Below are positions 28,122 through 37,044 of a stretch of DNA of 64,000 nucleotides, one piece after another. Every line of letters starts with the position of its first letter. Position 1 is the first letter of the stretch. The stretch lies in assembly GCF_000158475.2 (NCBI RefSeq), contig NZ_KI392031.1, positions 548,322 through 612,321 of the forward strand, given 5' to 3'. This stretch comes from Oxalobacter paraformigenes. Lineage in GTDB: Bacteria > Pseudomonadota > Gammaproteobacteria > Burkholderiales > Burkholderiaceae_D. The position numbers and the translations under genes are program-made. Below the pieces are notes generated by a model that did no database searches, was not told where the DNA came from, and worked only from the letters and a program-made list of their open reading frames with translations.

Positions 28122-28586
28122 TTGAGAATTCTGAAAGCGCAACCCGAGGATCTGGGCGTGATTCTGGCCTTGCAGTACCGTGCCTATCGCAGTGAAGCCC
28201 GATTGCTGGGCAATGACCGGATACCGCCTCTGATGCAGACGCTGAAAGAGGTGGAAAAGGAATTCAGGGAAGGCATTATCCTGAAAGCGGTGGATGAAGC
28301 CGGGGTGATTATCGGTTCGGTCAGGGCGCGCGAGGAAGGCGATACGCTTTATATCGGCAAGCTGATGGTCTTGCCGGAAAAGCAGGGCCGGGGCATCGGG
28401 ACGCAATTGCTGGTCGCGATCGAAAAATCGTGTCCGAAACCGCGCTACGAACTGTTCACGAGCAACATCAGCATCAAAAACCTGAAGCTCTATGAAGGGC
28501 TGGGATACAAACGCTTCAAAGAAGAACAGGTGACGCCCAACCTGAATTTCGTCTATATGGAAAAGGTAATGAAAACGCCTGCCTGA
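28122..28586 (+). CDS. GNAT-family N-acetyltransferase
   Basis: 154 residues from a TTG at 28122. AAGGA lies 8 bases upstream, whereas the ATG at 28089 sits in a T-rich stretch without a ribosome site. The protein shows the GNAT fold in order: N-terminal RILKAQPEDLGVILALQYRAY, the beta4 strand LYIGKLMVLPEKQGRGIGTQLL with the acetyl-CoA-binding Q-x-x-G-x-G loop, and ELFTSNISIKNLKLYEGLGYKRF at the C-terminus. It would move an acetyl group from acetyl-CoA to an unknown amine. It faces away from the fibre cluster, and its promoter must lie close to the divergent collar promoter. A terminator follows at 28612. Confidence 0.88.
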   Translation: MRILKAQPEDLGVILALQYRAYRSEARLLGNDRIPPLMQTLKEVEKEFREGIILKAVDEAGVIIGSVRAREEGDTLYIGKLMVLPEKQGRGIGTQLLVAIEKSCPKPRYELFTSNISIKNLKLYEGLGYKRFKEEQVTPNLNFVYMEKVMKTPA

Positions 28587-28611
28587 GCGGAAGGCGAAAA
28601 AGCTCGGGAAG

Positions 28612-28646
28612 ACGGCAGCCCGGATTATTCCGGCTGCCGTTTTGGT
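28612..28646 (+). terminator. Intrinsic terminator of the GNAT gene
   Basis: ACGGCAGCC and GGCTGCCGT pair (9 bp, extended by CGG/CC) around an AT-rich loop, followed by TTTGGTTTG, 25 bases after the stop codon. Confidence 0.75.
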
Positions 28647-29448
28647 TTGTTTGGCCCGAAAAAGGCGCCTGGCCTGCCGGAACCGGTTCCCGCGAGGGAG
28701 ACGGTGTCTTTTTCATCAGGTTTCGACCGTTTCTTTTTTCATCCCTGCGCTTCCGGCTCGCGAGCCGGGAAGTCCGCTTGCCGGGATTGGCGGGGACAGG
28801 TCCGGGGCGTCCGGTTCTCCCGCCGGGCAGGGAGGAGGCCTTGGACGCGGGAAAAGAAAAGGCCTTTCTTCCTGACAACCGGCCGAAGGCCATGAACGGG
28901 ACAGTGTCATACGTCTTGACAAGGCGCATCGCATCGCGGGTTTTGCCGCCTTGCGGGAACCCGCCTGTTTCCGGAGGGGAAAAGCGGCTGTGCGGACCGG
29001 TCGCTGTTTGCTGAACGGGCGCGAAGCGGGAAGGATACAGCCGCCTGAACGTTGCGCCTTGCCTGCGCCAGACGGTATCGGCGGGGCAGGGTGTTCAACA
29101 GCGGGAACGGAAAAGTGTCCAAACACTTTTTTGCTGCAAGGCAGGGAATGAAGTAAAGTGGCAGACGGAGCCGTCATGGCGGTTCCGGAGGGCTGAACAC
29201 CCTCTGCTTAACTCGGCTGGCAACCGATAAAGTGCTACCGACGTATGCCAGCGTGCGGGTTTATACTCGCGCGTTGGTGGCGGCGGTTGCACATTTTTTA
29301 TGTGTGCAAAAACAACATGATCGGGTTTTCGATAAAACATACTTGTTTTGTTAATTGACTCGCAAGTGACGCACAAGCGGTACTGAACATACCTTGACTG
29401 AGCGACATTTGCGGGTCGATAGCCAATGTCGGTTCTCGTCTTCAGTCA
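28647..29448. other. Spacer passing from GC-rich DNA into a lower-GC island
   Basis: About 800 bases without a firmly supported gene. From roughly 29090 the composition drops (ACACTTTTTTGCTGC, TTTTTTATGTGTGC) and differs from the neighbourhood. A 93-residue minus-strand frame at 29095-29376 (VALYRLPAELSRGCSALRNR) has an odd composition that recalls the short overlapping ORFs of phage-satellite immunity regions. I cannot confirm it and do not call it a gene. Confidence 0.35.
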
Positions 29449-29541
29449 AACGGGACGGGCGGGTGTCTGTGAATAAAAGACCTTCTCCGGAAGGAAATAA
29501 GCAGGCAGTGTAGTTAGGGCTGTGTTCAGCACCCGCTCTCC
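29449..29541 (+). repeat. 93-bp direct repeat, copy A
   Basis: It begins AACGGGACGGGCGGGTG and ends CACCCGCTCTCC. Hand alignment with 29978-30070 gives 83 of 93 identical bases and no gaps. One frame reads NKRPSPEGNKQAV and LCSAPALP, interrupted here by one stop. Confidence 0.8.
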
Positions 29542-29573
29542 CGACCCTCGCACGGTCGTAACCGGACGAACAC

Positions 29574-29780
29574 ATGAATGACGAAGAGACCTTTTTTATC
29601 GCCGATCTGGGCGAACGCAGGGAAATTTTCATTAACGGACAAACCGAAAAAATCCCCCGGTACGTGGTCTGGAACAAAGCGGCGACAAAAATCGTTGAGC
29701 AGAGTGACGATCTGTCTTATCTGCTGGACAAGTATCGTCTGTCACGCATCCACGTGCTGAAGTATCGTCGTATTGAATGA
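29574..29780 (+). CDS. Unrecognised 68-aa acidic protein between direct repeats
   Basis: MNDEETFFIADLGERREIF starts the protein. Composition is balanced and protein-like (many Glu, Asp, Ile, Tyr), unlike the Arg/Pro-rich shadow frames around it, and base composition is lower in GC than the surroundings. A basic C-terminus (KYRLSRIHVLKYRRIE) follows an acidic half. There is no signal peptide or membrane helix. The ribosome site is weak (GGACGAAC). It lies between the two copies of a 93-bp direct repeat, which suggests a small mobile or phage-derived unit. No family is recognised. Confidence 0.5.
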   Translation: MNDEETFFIADLGERREIFINGQTEKIPRYVVWNKAATKIVEQSDDLSYLLDKYRLSRIHVLKYRRIE

Positions 29781-29977
29781 TTCAGGCCAACGGCTTGCCG
29801 GGTGGGGCAGCCGGTCGCCGTCGCGGCGCGAACGGTCTGAACCGGAATCGCGGTTTGCCGGCCGGATGCCAATGGCTTGTCCGGACTGGCGGACAAAACC
29901 CTGGCCGGTTTTGCCGGTTCTTTTGTCTGCCGTTCAGGACTGGCCTGCCGCTTGCGAGCCGGTTTTCTTTTCAATCG

Positions 29978-30070
29978 AACGGGACGGGCGGGTGGCTGTG
30001 AATAAGAGACCTTCTCCGGGGGGAAATCAGCAGGCAGTGTCGTTAAAGCTGTGTTCAGCGCCCGCTTTCC
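29978..30070 (+). repeat. 93-bp direct repeat, copy B
   Basis: Same length and orientation as copy A at 29449-29541, with ten substitutions. Here the frame NKRPSPGGNQQAVSLKLCSAP is fully open, which hints that the repeat descends from coding sequence. Confidence 0.8.
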
Positions 30071-30531
30071 AGGCCATACCGTGGCGGCGCGGCAAAACGG
30101 GCAGCGTGCTGCTGCCGCTGATGTCGGGAGACGCGCCGGGCTGTTTTCTTATTCTTGTCGCTAAGGTATCGCCGAACCGGAAAAGGCTTCCGGCGCGCGC
30201 CGGAGCAAGGCGTTTGTGGCGCTCCGGTTACGGCGGCGGTGTTCACGGTTTTTTCTTCTGTTTCCGTCTGTTTGTCCTTGTTTTCCAACAGCGGCAGGGC
30301 CGGGTTTGACGGGTTTGCCCGGAGGCGCGGAAAAACGTGTCCGCTTCTCTGAAAGCATGCCGGGGCGGAAGGAGGTTGTGGCTTCTGAAACGCTGAATGC
30401 GGCCCGATCCGGCTTGCCGTTCGGGGTTCATGCCGCGCCGCTTCGGAGGGAACGGTCTTGCGGCAGGGCGGGAAAAGGCCGCGCAGCGAGCCGGGAGCGT
30501 GCGGCGTTTTGCGCCGTCAGGGAAACGGGGG
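30071..30531. other. Spacer downstream of the giant Sel1 gene
   Basis: 461 bases. No gene is supported and no terminator with a U-run is visible for the minus-strand Sel1 gene ending at 30532. A T-rich pyrimidine patch lies at 30245-30290. Confidence 0.35.
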
Positions 30532-33500
30532 TTACCGGCCCATTTCGTTCAGCCTTTTTTGCGCCTTGGCATTGCCGTTTCCGGCGGCCAGCGTGTACCA
30601 GTGGATGGCTTGCGCCCTGTCTTTCGGCACGTCCGATCCGGATTCATGGTACCGGCCAAGCAGGTATTGCGCGCCGGGCTGTCCCCGTTCGGCCGCTTCG
30701 CGCACCAGGGCAAGGCCTTTCTTTTTGTCGATGGGGGTTCCCGTTCCGGACAGGTAGCAGTTTCCCAGCAGAAAGAGGGCGGTGGGATCGCCGTCGCGCG
30801 CGCCTTCGGTGTACCAGTAGAAGGCTTTTTTCGTGTCCTTTTGGGTGCCAAGGCCCTGTTCGTAAAGGAAGGCGAGGGCGCTCTGGGCGTCGCGGTGTCC
30901 GGCCTTGGCGGCCAGCAAGTGCCAGTGGAAGGCTTTGGCGTGGTCTTTGGGCACGCCCAGTCCCATCTGATAGCGCATGCCCAGATCGTAGCGGGCTTCG
31001 GCAAAGTCGTGTTGCGCGGCTTTTTCCGTCCAGTAAAACGCCTTTTTTTCGTCTTTTTCGACGTAAAAGCCCTTGTCGTAAGCGCGGGCAAGCCGGTATT
31101 GGGCGATTTCATCGTCGCCGTTCGCCGCTTTTTCAAGCCATCCAAAGCCCGTTGCCCTATCCTGCGGCAGGCCGATGCCGTAAATGTAAAGCAGGGCCAG
31201 ATGGTATTGCGCCGCCGGGTCGTCCTGCCGGGCGGCGGCATGCAGGAGCGTGGCGCCGCGGCTTTCGTCTTTCGCTGTGCCGCGGCCGTCGATCAAGGCC
31301 AGTCCGGCTTCCCGCATGGCTTCCACGTTTCCCGATGCGGCGCTCTGGCTGTACCAGTAAAAGGCCTGGGCGTCGTCCCGGGCGAGGCCAAGGCCTTCCC
31401 TGTAGAGGATGCCGAGCGCGTACTGGGCTTTGGGGAAGCCCGCTTCGGCAGAGCGCGTGTACCAGTGGGCGGCTTTGGCGAAGTCCTGTTCGCCGCCGTC
31501 TCCGGTGTCATAGCAGCGCGCCAGCCCGAATTGGCCGCCGGGTTCGTCTTGCCGGGCCGCTTTTTCAAACCAGAGGCAGGCCATTTTTGCGTTTTGGGGA
31601 ACGCCCATCCCTTTGCTGTACAGTACGCCAAGCAGGTTCTGGGCTTCGGGCTGGCCTTTTTCGGCGACCGGGACAAGGATGTCCAGCGCTTTTCCGGTAT
31701 CTTTTGGGACGCCGTTTCCGAGCAGGGTCATGTAGCCCAGCACGAAGGAGGCGTCGAGGTTGCCGTTACGGGAAGCCTTTTCGATCCAGAAGGCGGCCTG
31801 TTTTTCGTTTTTTGCAACGCCATGTCCGTTCCAGAGGGCTTTCCCGGTCATGTACTGGGCCTCAGCATAGCCGGCTTCGGCGGCCTGAAGAAAGGAGGCG
31901 AAGGCTTTTTTGGGGTCTTGCGGCGTGCCACGGCCTTCCTGATAACAATAGCCGAGGTAATGGAGGGCGGTCGGGTCGCCGGTTTGCGCCGCGTTTTCCA
32001 GCAGGGCAAAAGCTTTTCCGTCGTTTTTTTCGCTGTCAGGCGCGATGAGCAGTTGAAGGGCCTCGACGATGTCGCCTCTGGCGTTGTCGTCCCTGGTGAC
32101 AGGCGGCGCGTTTTCCGCGGGATCGGACGCCCGGAAAGCGGCCGTTTGCGCGGTCCGGTTCCATCCGCTTTCCGACAGGGCTTGGATGGCGTCGGGCTGG
32201 TTTTGCGCGGCCGCTTTTTCCAGCCACTGGCGGCCTTTTTCCGGGTTTTGGGGAACGTTTTTTCCCAGGAGATAAAGCGTTCCCAGCAGGTACCGGGCGT
32301 CGGCATTTCCCTGTTCGGCGGCCTCGGTCAGCCATGTCAGGGCGGTTTCCGTTTCGTCGAAAGCAGCAAGGCTTGCCAGGGCGAGGATAGCGGCCTGATA
32401 GCGGGCCTGTGCCGGGCCCTGTTTTCCGGCCTTGACGAGCCAGCTTGCGCCGCTTGCCGGATCGGCCGGGCCGCCTTCGCCGTTGAGCAACATGAGGCCA
32501 TAGGCATGCTGTGCGTTCGCATGGTTTTGCGCGGCGGCTTTTTCGAGCCATTGCCGCGCTTTGGGCTTGTTTTCCGGAATGATATCGCCATCGCGGAAAG
32601 CAAGACCCAACTGGTATTGGGCTTCGGCATGGCCGTTTTTGGCGGATTTTTCCATCCACCGGAAAGCTTCCGCGGGATTTTTTTCGCCGCCTTCCCCATT
32701 GAGCGTCAGGACACCCAGCCAGTATTGCGCTTCGGCGTGACTCTGGTCTGCCGCCTTGCGATACCACTGGCGCGCGGCTTCGGGGTTTTCAGGAAGGCGC
32801 TTTCCGATGTGGTTTTCCACTCCAAGGCGGTACTGGGCCGCCGGGTCGCCGTTTTCGGCCGCTTTTTCCAGCCATTGAAGCGCCATGGCGTCGTTTTTCG
32901 CGGTGCCGCTTGCATTGGTGTAAAGGAGGGCCAGTTTGTACTGGGCTTTCGTATCGCCCTGCCGGGCCGCTTTTTCGTAAAGGGCAAACGCTTCTTCCGG
33001 GTTTTCCGGACCGCCCAGTCCTTCCAGCAGGCAGGTCGCCAGCCAGTATTGCGCCTTGACGTGGCCCTGTTCGGCAGCCTGGCGGTACCACCGGCGGGCG
33101 GCTTCGAGGTTTTTGGGGATGCCTTCTCCGTTATGGTTCAGGATGCCCAGCGTGTACTGGGCGTCGGCATTCCCGTTTTTGGCGGCTTTTTCAAACCAGA
33201 CGAGGGCTTTGCTGACATCTTGCGCGTCACTTGTTCCTTCCTGAAGACAATGGGCATACCAGTATTGCGCTGTGGCATAGCCCTGTTCGGCGGCGCGCCG
33301 GTACCATTCGCATGCCGCTTTCAGGTTTTTGGGGATGCGTTTTCCGGTATGGTTTTCCGTGCCCATCCAGTATTGGGCGTTGGCGTATCCCTTTTGCGCG
33401 GCTTCGCTTATCCATCTGAGCGCGGTTTTGGCCGATTCGGGGGAAGAGTCGTGAGCCAGTATGGCTTGCCCCCTGAAATACATGCCTTGCGGATCGCCCT

Positions 33501-35115
33501 GCTGCGCCGCTTCCAGAAGCAGGCGGGCTCCCGTTTTCGGATCGGCCGGGCCGCCTTCGCCGTTTCCCAGCATGAGGGCATAGGCGCTTTTCGCCGCGGC
33601 ATGGTTCTGTGCGGCCGCTTTTTCCAGCCATTGCCGCGCTTTTTGCTTGTCTTCGGGAACACCCCTTCCGTCCCGGTAGGCCTGGCCGAGCAGGTATTGG
33701 GCTTCGGGCTGGCCGTTTTCCGCCGCGCGGGAAAGCCATTTTCGCGCTTTCGTCTCGTCTTTGGCGACGCCTTGTCCCGCATGGTACATCCGTGCCAGAT
33801 TGAGCTGGGAGAGGGGATCGCCGTATTGTGCCGCTTTTTCAAACCAGATGAAGGCTTGCCCTTCGTCTTTGGCGACGCCTTTGCCGGCAAAATAGGCGCC
33901 GCCCATCATGTTTTGCGCCTGAATGTCGCCTTTTTCGGCGGCGCTTTTGAGGTAGGGAATGGCTTTTTCCGGATCGGCAACGCCACTTTCGTCATGAAAG
34001 AGCAAGGCGCCGAGCAGGAGTCCCGCCTCGGTATGGTCCTGTGCGGCGGCTTTTTCAAGCCAGAGGACGGCTTCTTTCCGGTTTTGGGCAACGCCGACGC
34101 CGGCGGTCAGCATTTTGCCGTAGAGGTTCTGGCTTTCCGCGTCGCCCGCTTCGGCGGCACGGCGGTACCAATAGGCCGCTTTTTTCATATCGACGCCGAC
34201 GGCAAGGCCGGACTGATAGAGCGATCCCATCAGGCGCGTGGCTTCCAGATCGTTCCTTTCAGCCGCTTCTTCTACCCATTGGACGGCCTGTTTCGCTTCG
34301 TCGGGATTGTCTTTTTGCCGGGAATAACGCAGGAGATATGCCATTGCCAGCGACAGTTGCGCTTGCGGCCAGCCGCCTTTGGCCGAACGCACGAGCCATT
34401 TCCGCGCTTCGTCCGGGTTTTGGGGGAGGCCAGCGCCGTTTTTGTATTGTTTGTAAAGATGGTATTGCGCCTGTGCGTTGCCTGCATGGGCCGCTTTTTC
34501 CAGCCATCCGGCCGCTTCCTTTTCGTTTTGCGGCAGGCCGACGCCGTAAAGCAGGGCCAGTCCCATGCCGGTCTGCGCTCCGACATGGCCGTTTTCCGCG
34601 GCGATTCGGTACCAGTACATCGCTTCCCGTTCGCTTTTGGCCGTTCCCCGGCCTTTGGCGTAGCAGCCGGCGAGCCAGTACTGGGCGTCCGGCAGGTTTT
34701 GCCGGGCGCTTTGCAAAAACCAGTCGAAGGCTTTTTGGGGGTTGACGGTCGTGCCTTTCCCGGACAGATACATCAGGCCGAGAAAATATTGCGCATACGG
34801 TTCGCCGGCTTTGGCCGCTTCCTCAAACCGGAGGCGGGCGGCGTGCCAGTCCGGTTTGCCGGCAAGGCCCGAGGCCCGGATTGCCCCCGTCAGGGTTTTC
34901 ATCAGCGGATCATCTGTCACCTGTTCCGCTTTTTCCAGCGCTTTTTCCAGCTCCGTGTCCGCCGGGAAGGCGTTTTGCCGGTTTTCTGCGGCGGAAAAGG
35001 AGGCATACGGATCCAAAGCCGTCGCAACGGCATGGGCGGCCGGCCCGCTTGCGAGAAGCGCCGCCAGACACAGGGCAGGGAGCGCGCGGGAGAGAAAGGA
35101 AGGGAAAAAGGGCAT
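30532..35115 (-). CDS. Giant exported Sel1-repeat protein (1527 aa, about 39 repeats)
   Basis: I start at the ATG at 35115, which gives a signal peptide of 29 residues ending in AAHA. The open frame to 35781 is Pro/Arg-rich shadow. After about 90 residues the whole protein is a run of roughly 39 Sel1 units of about 36 residues, typically xAxxWLEKAAxxGxAxAQYxLGxxYxxGxGxxxD. Most Sel1 proteins have 5-15, so this is exceptionally long and should form an extended superhelix in the periplasm or at the surface. Blocks are internally duplicated: repeats 12-13 and 22-23 share KARQWLEKAAAQNHA and NGEGGPADP, and repeats 15, 17 and 20 share an NHxGKxxPxN unit. A short acidic interruption (ENAPPVTRDDNARGD) lies near repeat 25-26. 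A scaffold or host-interaction role is inferred from the family. Confidence 0.9.
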   Translation of the reverse strand: MPFFPSFLSRALPALCLAALLASGPAAHAVATALDPYASFSAAENRQNAFPADTELEKALEKAEQVTDDPLMKTLTGAIRASGLAGKPDWHAARLRFEEAAKAGEPYAQYFLGLMYLSGKGTTVNPQKAFDWFLQSARQNLPDAQYWLAGCYAKGRGTAKSEREAMYWYRIAAENGHVGAQTGMGLALLYGVGLPQNEKEAAGWLEKAAHAGNAQAQYHLYKQYKNGAGLPQNPDEARKWLVRSAKGGWPQAQLSLAMAYLLRYSRQKDNPDEAKQAVQWVEEAAERNDLEATRLMGSLYQSGLAVGVDMKKAAYWYRRAAEAGDAESQNLYGKMLTAGVGVAQNRKEAVLWLEKAAAQDHTEAGLLLGALLFHDESGVADPEKAIPYLKSAAEKGDIQAQNMMGGAYFAGKGVAKDEGQAFIWFEKAAQYGDPLSQLNLARMYHAGQGVAKDETKARKWLSRAAENGQPEAQYLLGQAYRDGRGVPEDKQKARQWLEKAAAQNHAAAKSAYALMLGNGEGGPADPKTGARLLLEAAQQGDPQGMYFRGQAILAHDSSPESAKTALRWISEAAQKGYANAQYWMGTENHTGKRIPKNLKAACEWYRRAAEQGYATAQYWYAHCLQEGTSDAQDVSKALVWFEKAAKNGNADAQYTLGILNHNGEGIPKNLEAARRWYRQAAEQGHVKAQYWLATCLLEGLGGPENPEEAFALYEKAARQGDTKAQYKLALLYTNASGTAKNDAMALQWLEKAAENGDPAAQYRLGVENHIGKRLPENPEAARQWYRKAADQSHAEAQYWLGVLTLNGEGGEKNPAEAFRWMEKSAKNGHAEAQYQLGLAFRDGDIIPENKPKARQWLEKAAAQNHANAQHAYGLMLLNGEGGPADPASGASWLVKAGKQGPAQARYQAAILALASLAAFDETETALTWLTEAAEQGNADARYLLGTLYLLGKNVPQNPEKGRQWLEKAAAQNQPDAIQALSESGWNRTAQTAAFRASDPAENAPPVTRDDNARGDIVEALQLLIAPDSEKNDGKAFALLENAAQTGDPTALHYLGYCYQEGRGTPQDPKKAFASFLQAAEAGYAEAQYMTGKALWNGHGVAKNEKQAAFWIEKASRNGNLDASFVLGYMTLLGNGVPKDTGKALDILVPVAEKGQPEAQNLLGVLYSKGMGVPQNAKMACLWFEKAARQDEPGGQFGLARCYDTGDGGEQDFAKAAHWYTRSAEAGFPKAQYALGILYREGLGLARDDAQAFYWYSQSAASGNVEAMREAGLALIDGRGTAKDESRGATLLHAAARQDDPAAQYHLALLYIYGIGLPQDRATGFGWLEKAANGDDEIAQYRLARAYDKGFYVEKDEKKAFYWTEKAAQHDFAEARYDLGMRYQMGLGVPKDHAKAFHWHLLAAKAGHRDAQSALAFLYEQGLGTQKDTKKAFYWYTEGARDGDPTALFLLGNCYLSGTGTPIDKKKGLALVREAAERGQPGAQYLLGRYHESGSDVPKDRAQAIHWYTLAAGNGNAKAQKRLNEMGR

Positions 35116-35758
35116 GGTGTTCTGGGCGGTGAGGCGTGTGCGCACGGTGTTGACGGTATTGAAAATGATCTTAGCAGGTCGGGAAAGTGTCGTGAAGCGT
35201 TCGGTGGAATCAGTGGGGAAAGTGCGACAGGGAGCGACAACATGCGGGCGATCGGTTGTCCCGCCGTTTTTGGCGGGGTGGCGCCGGAACGGTTTGAAAC
35301 CGGGGGAGAGGGAAAACCGGAAACGGGGAAAGCGGAAAAACGGGAAAGCGGGAAAGCGGTCAGCCGTGGATGGCGTTTTTCGCTCTGGATGGGAATGTCC
35401 GTCTGGCGGGCGACAGGTGTGCCCGAAGAGGGCTTTTCTGCCCGGTTTTTCCCGCCACGCGGGTTGGGGGGCGATCTGGCGCGGGTTGTGTGCCGTTCGG
35501 CGGGGTTTTCTTTTGAAAAAAACGGCATGGCATGGCGGGGGCAGGTACCCGGCTTTCCTGTCTGTCCGGTTCGGCGTCATGTCGGGAGAGAAAAAGTGGG
35601 GGGTAAAAAAGCGAACAGCGTCATGGCGGGGTGTCGTGCCCGGAGGCAGGCTGGCTTTCATTCCCGATTTGTCCCACCGGCTGGCGGGCGAAACCGGCGG
35701 GAGCCGGCAGGAGGCCCTGCCGGTTTTTGCAGCCGCTTTTTTGCCGGTGTCCTTTGGA
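35116..35758. other. Spacer between giant Sel1 gene and right fibre cluster
   Basis: 643 bases with no supported gene. It is purine-rich around 35280-35360, where GGAAAAGCGG-like words repeat loosely. The promoter of the giant Sel1 gene should lie near 35130-35200 on the minus strand, but no clear hexamers stand out. Confidence 0.35.
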
Positions 35759-36562
35759 CTAGACCCGGTTGATGGCGGCATGAAAGGCCTTGATGCAGGG
35801 CAAGAGCGTCAGGGCAGGGGGCTGGACAGTATCGGAAGCGCCGAACAGTGCGTTGCTTCTGCTTAAATCCGTTGCGACAGAACAGTTCACAAACCATTCC
35901 GATCCGCTGGCGGAAGAGGAGGGATTCACGATGGAATTGCTCGCGTGCAGGGAATGAAACATGCCGCTCATCGCTATTTCCGCCAGATCATGTGTTGCGC
36001 TTGGCGAGTTTTTGGCGGCAAAGCCGGTAAAAGTGCCGGTGGCGTTAGGCAATCCGGCTTCCTTCACCGTTCCCGGTGTCGCGCTGCCTTCGGCAAACCG
36101 CCCGATCATGTCCGGCAGATTGAAGGTGGTTTCCCCGTCGCCGGCTCCGAAGGCGGTTCCGATCGCGGAAAAGAGTTCCGGATACATGTCCCGCCCGACA
36201 GCCGCGCCGTCACATTTCAGATAGCCGGCAGGCGGTTCGGCCATCGCGAAATAGTGAACGCTTCCGACCGGTACGCCGCTTTCGGCCATTGCCTGTATGG
36301 CGGCTTCCAGTGTGCTTGCGTCCGTCTTGGCGTCCAGTTCGGACCGGTCGGCCTTGTTTCGGGCCAGAACGTCAAGGCGGCTCTCCAGTTCCGCCAGATC
36401 AATGCCCAGCGCCAGCCGTGCCGCTTCCTTGTCGGCACTGTCTTCCCCCAGCAGTTCATTCAGATAGTCCCGCAGTTTGCCGAGGGCGTCTTTCATTTCC
36501 CCCGTGGTCGTTTTCGGCAGCTTGCTGCCGTCCAGCAGGTTTTTTTCAGGTAATTGGGTCAT
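35759..36562 (-). CDS. Phage tail-collar (fibre tip) protein, copy R1
   Basis: 267 residues from the ATG at 36562 (GGAGAACGAC upstream). The N-terminus (PEKNLLDGSKLPKTTTGEM, DALGKLRDYLNELLGEDS) is a second version of the attachment region, nearly identical in R1 and R3 and related to L1-L3. A coiled coil (LAELESRLDVLARNKADRSE) leads to a collar domain (EPPAGYLKCDGAAVGRDMYPELF, FNLPDMIGRFAEG) and ends with ALFGASDTVQPPALTLLPC. A perfect 10-bp terminator hairpin sits right before its ribosome site and no promoter follows it, so expression would depend on read-through from the gene pair upstream (36692-37974). Confidence 0.88.
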   Translation of the reverse strand: MTQLPEKNLLDGSKLPKTTTGEMKDALGKLRDYLNELLGEDSADKEAARLALGIDLAELESRLDVLARNKADRSELDAKTDASTLEAAIQAMAESGVPVGSVHYFAMAEPPAGYLKCDGAAVGRDMYPELFSAIGTAFGAGDGETTFNLPDMIGRFAEGSATPGTVKEAGLPNATGTFTGFAAKNSPSATHDLAEIAMSGMFHSLHASNSIVNPSSSASGSEWFVNCSVATDLSRSNALFGASDTVQPPALTLLPCIKAFHAAINRV

Positions 36563-36574
36563 GTCGTTCTCCAT

Positions 36575-36603
36575 AAAAAAGACCCGCTTCACCGAAGCGG
36601 GTC
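36575..36603 (-). terminator. Terminator hairpin adjoining the ribosome site of collar gene R1
   Basis: GACCCGCTTC and GAAGCGGGTC pair perfectly (10 bp) around a 3-nt loop, followed on the minus strand by TTTTTTATGGAGAACGAC and the ATG. It is the strongest hairpin of the set. Confidence 0.8.
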
Positions 36604-36691
36604 ATGACAAAATAAAAATCGCTCTTGAAAGCGGCGTTTCCAGCGGGATGCGCCGGGGTACGCGATGGGCCGCTATTGCCCGTTCCGAAAG

Positions 36692-37033
36692 CTAGCGATG
36701 AAGGTGGATATGGATTTCCAGTCGCTGGAACGGTTCCGCTTGTATTTCCCTTTCCGGCCCGGCTTTGGTTTCCGGTTCCGCTGTGGCCGTAACAGGCGTT
36801 TCGCTGAAAGAGGAAGCGGGCGTTGCGGAAACCGCCGCCGCTTCCTGTCCGGTCATGGCCGGTTTTTCCGCAAGGGGCAGGGAAACGGCAGGCGCAGTGA
36901 ACCGGCCATCGGCGTAAACATGGCCCGTCTGTACGTGGCCGGGGGCCTCGATCCACCGGAAATCAGGGTGAACGTCGAACGGGACAGCGGCCGTTTCGAT
37001 GACGCGGCCGGTTTTATCAATGAGTGCGTGCAT
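36692..37033 (-). CDS. Small tail-fibre assembly-like protein
   Basis: 113 residues from the ATG at 37033, which has AAGGAG eight bases upstream. The open frame to 37237 is shadow. MHALIDKTGRVIETAAVPFD followed by DFRWIEAPGHVQTGHVYADG is the usual head of short phage proteins encoded after tail fibres. The rest is a Pro/Ala/Glu-rich tail (SSFSETPVTATAEPETKAG) ending in HIHLHR, with no DUF4376-type domain. It starts 11 bases after the stop of collar gene R2 and is probably its partner. The link to fibre assembly is by position and N-terminal pattern, not by a firm domain match. Confidence 0.7.
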   Translation of the reverse strand: MHALIDKTGRVIETAAVPFDVHPDFRWIEAPGHVQTGHVYADGRFTAPAVSLPLAEKPAMTGQEAAAVSATPASSFSETPVTATAEPETKAGPEREIQAEPFQRLEIHIHLHR

Positions 37034-37044
37034 GATGTTCTCCT

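Noticed and set aside
29773..30309. 178-codon plus-strand frame covering repeat copy B
   Set aside because: It is composition-driven, with no ribosome site or domain. Only the repeat-derived part looks protein-like.
30397..35772. A 1791-codon open frame on the plus strand opposite the giant Sel1 gene
   Set aside because: It is the mirror of a highly regular, GC-rich repeat gene. It has no signal, domain or ribosome site, while the minus strand shows about 39 clean Sel1 repeats and a signal peptide.
36563..36592. Upstream start of collar gene R1 (MKRVFFMEND)
   Set aside because: These codons lie in the terminator stem, U-run and ribosome site. All six collar genes align from the MTxLPxKxLL or MAILPDKNLL start.
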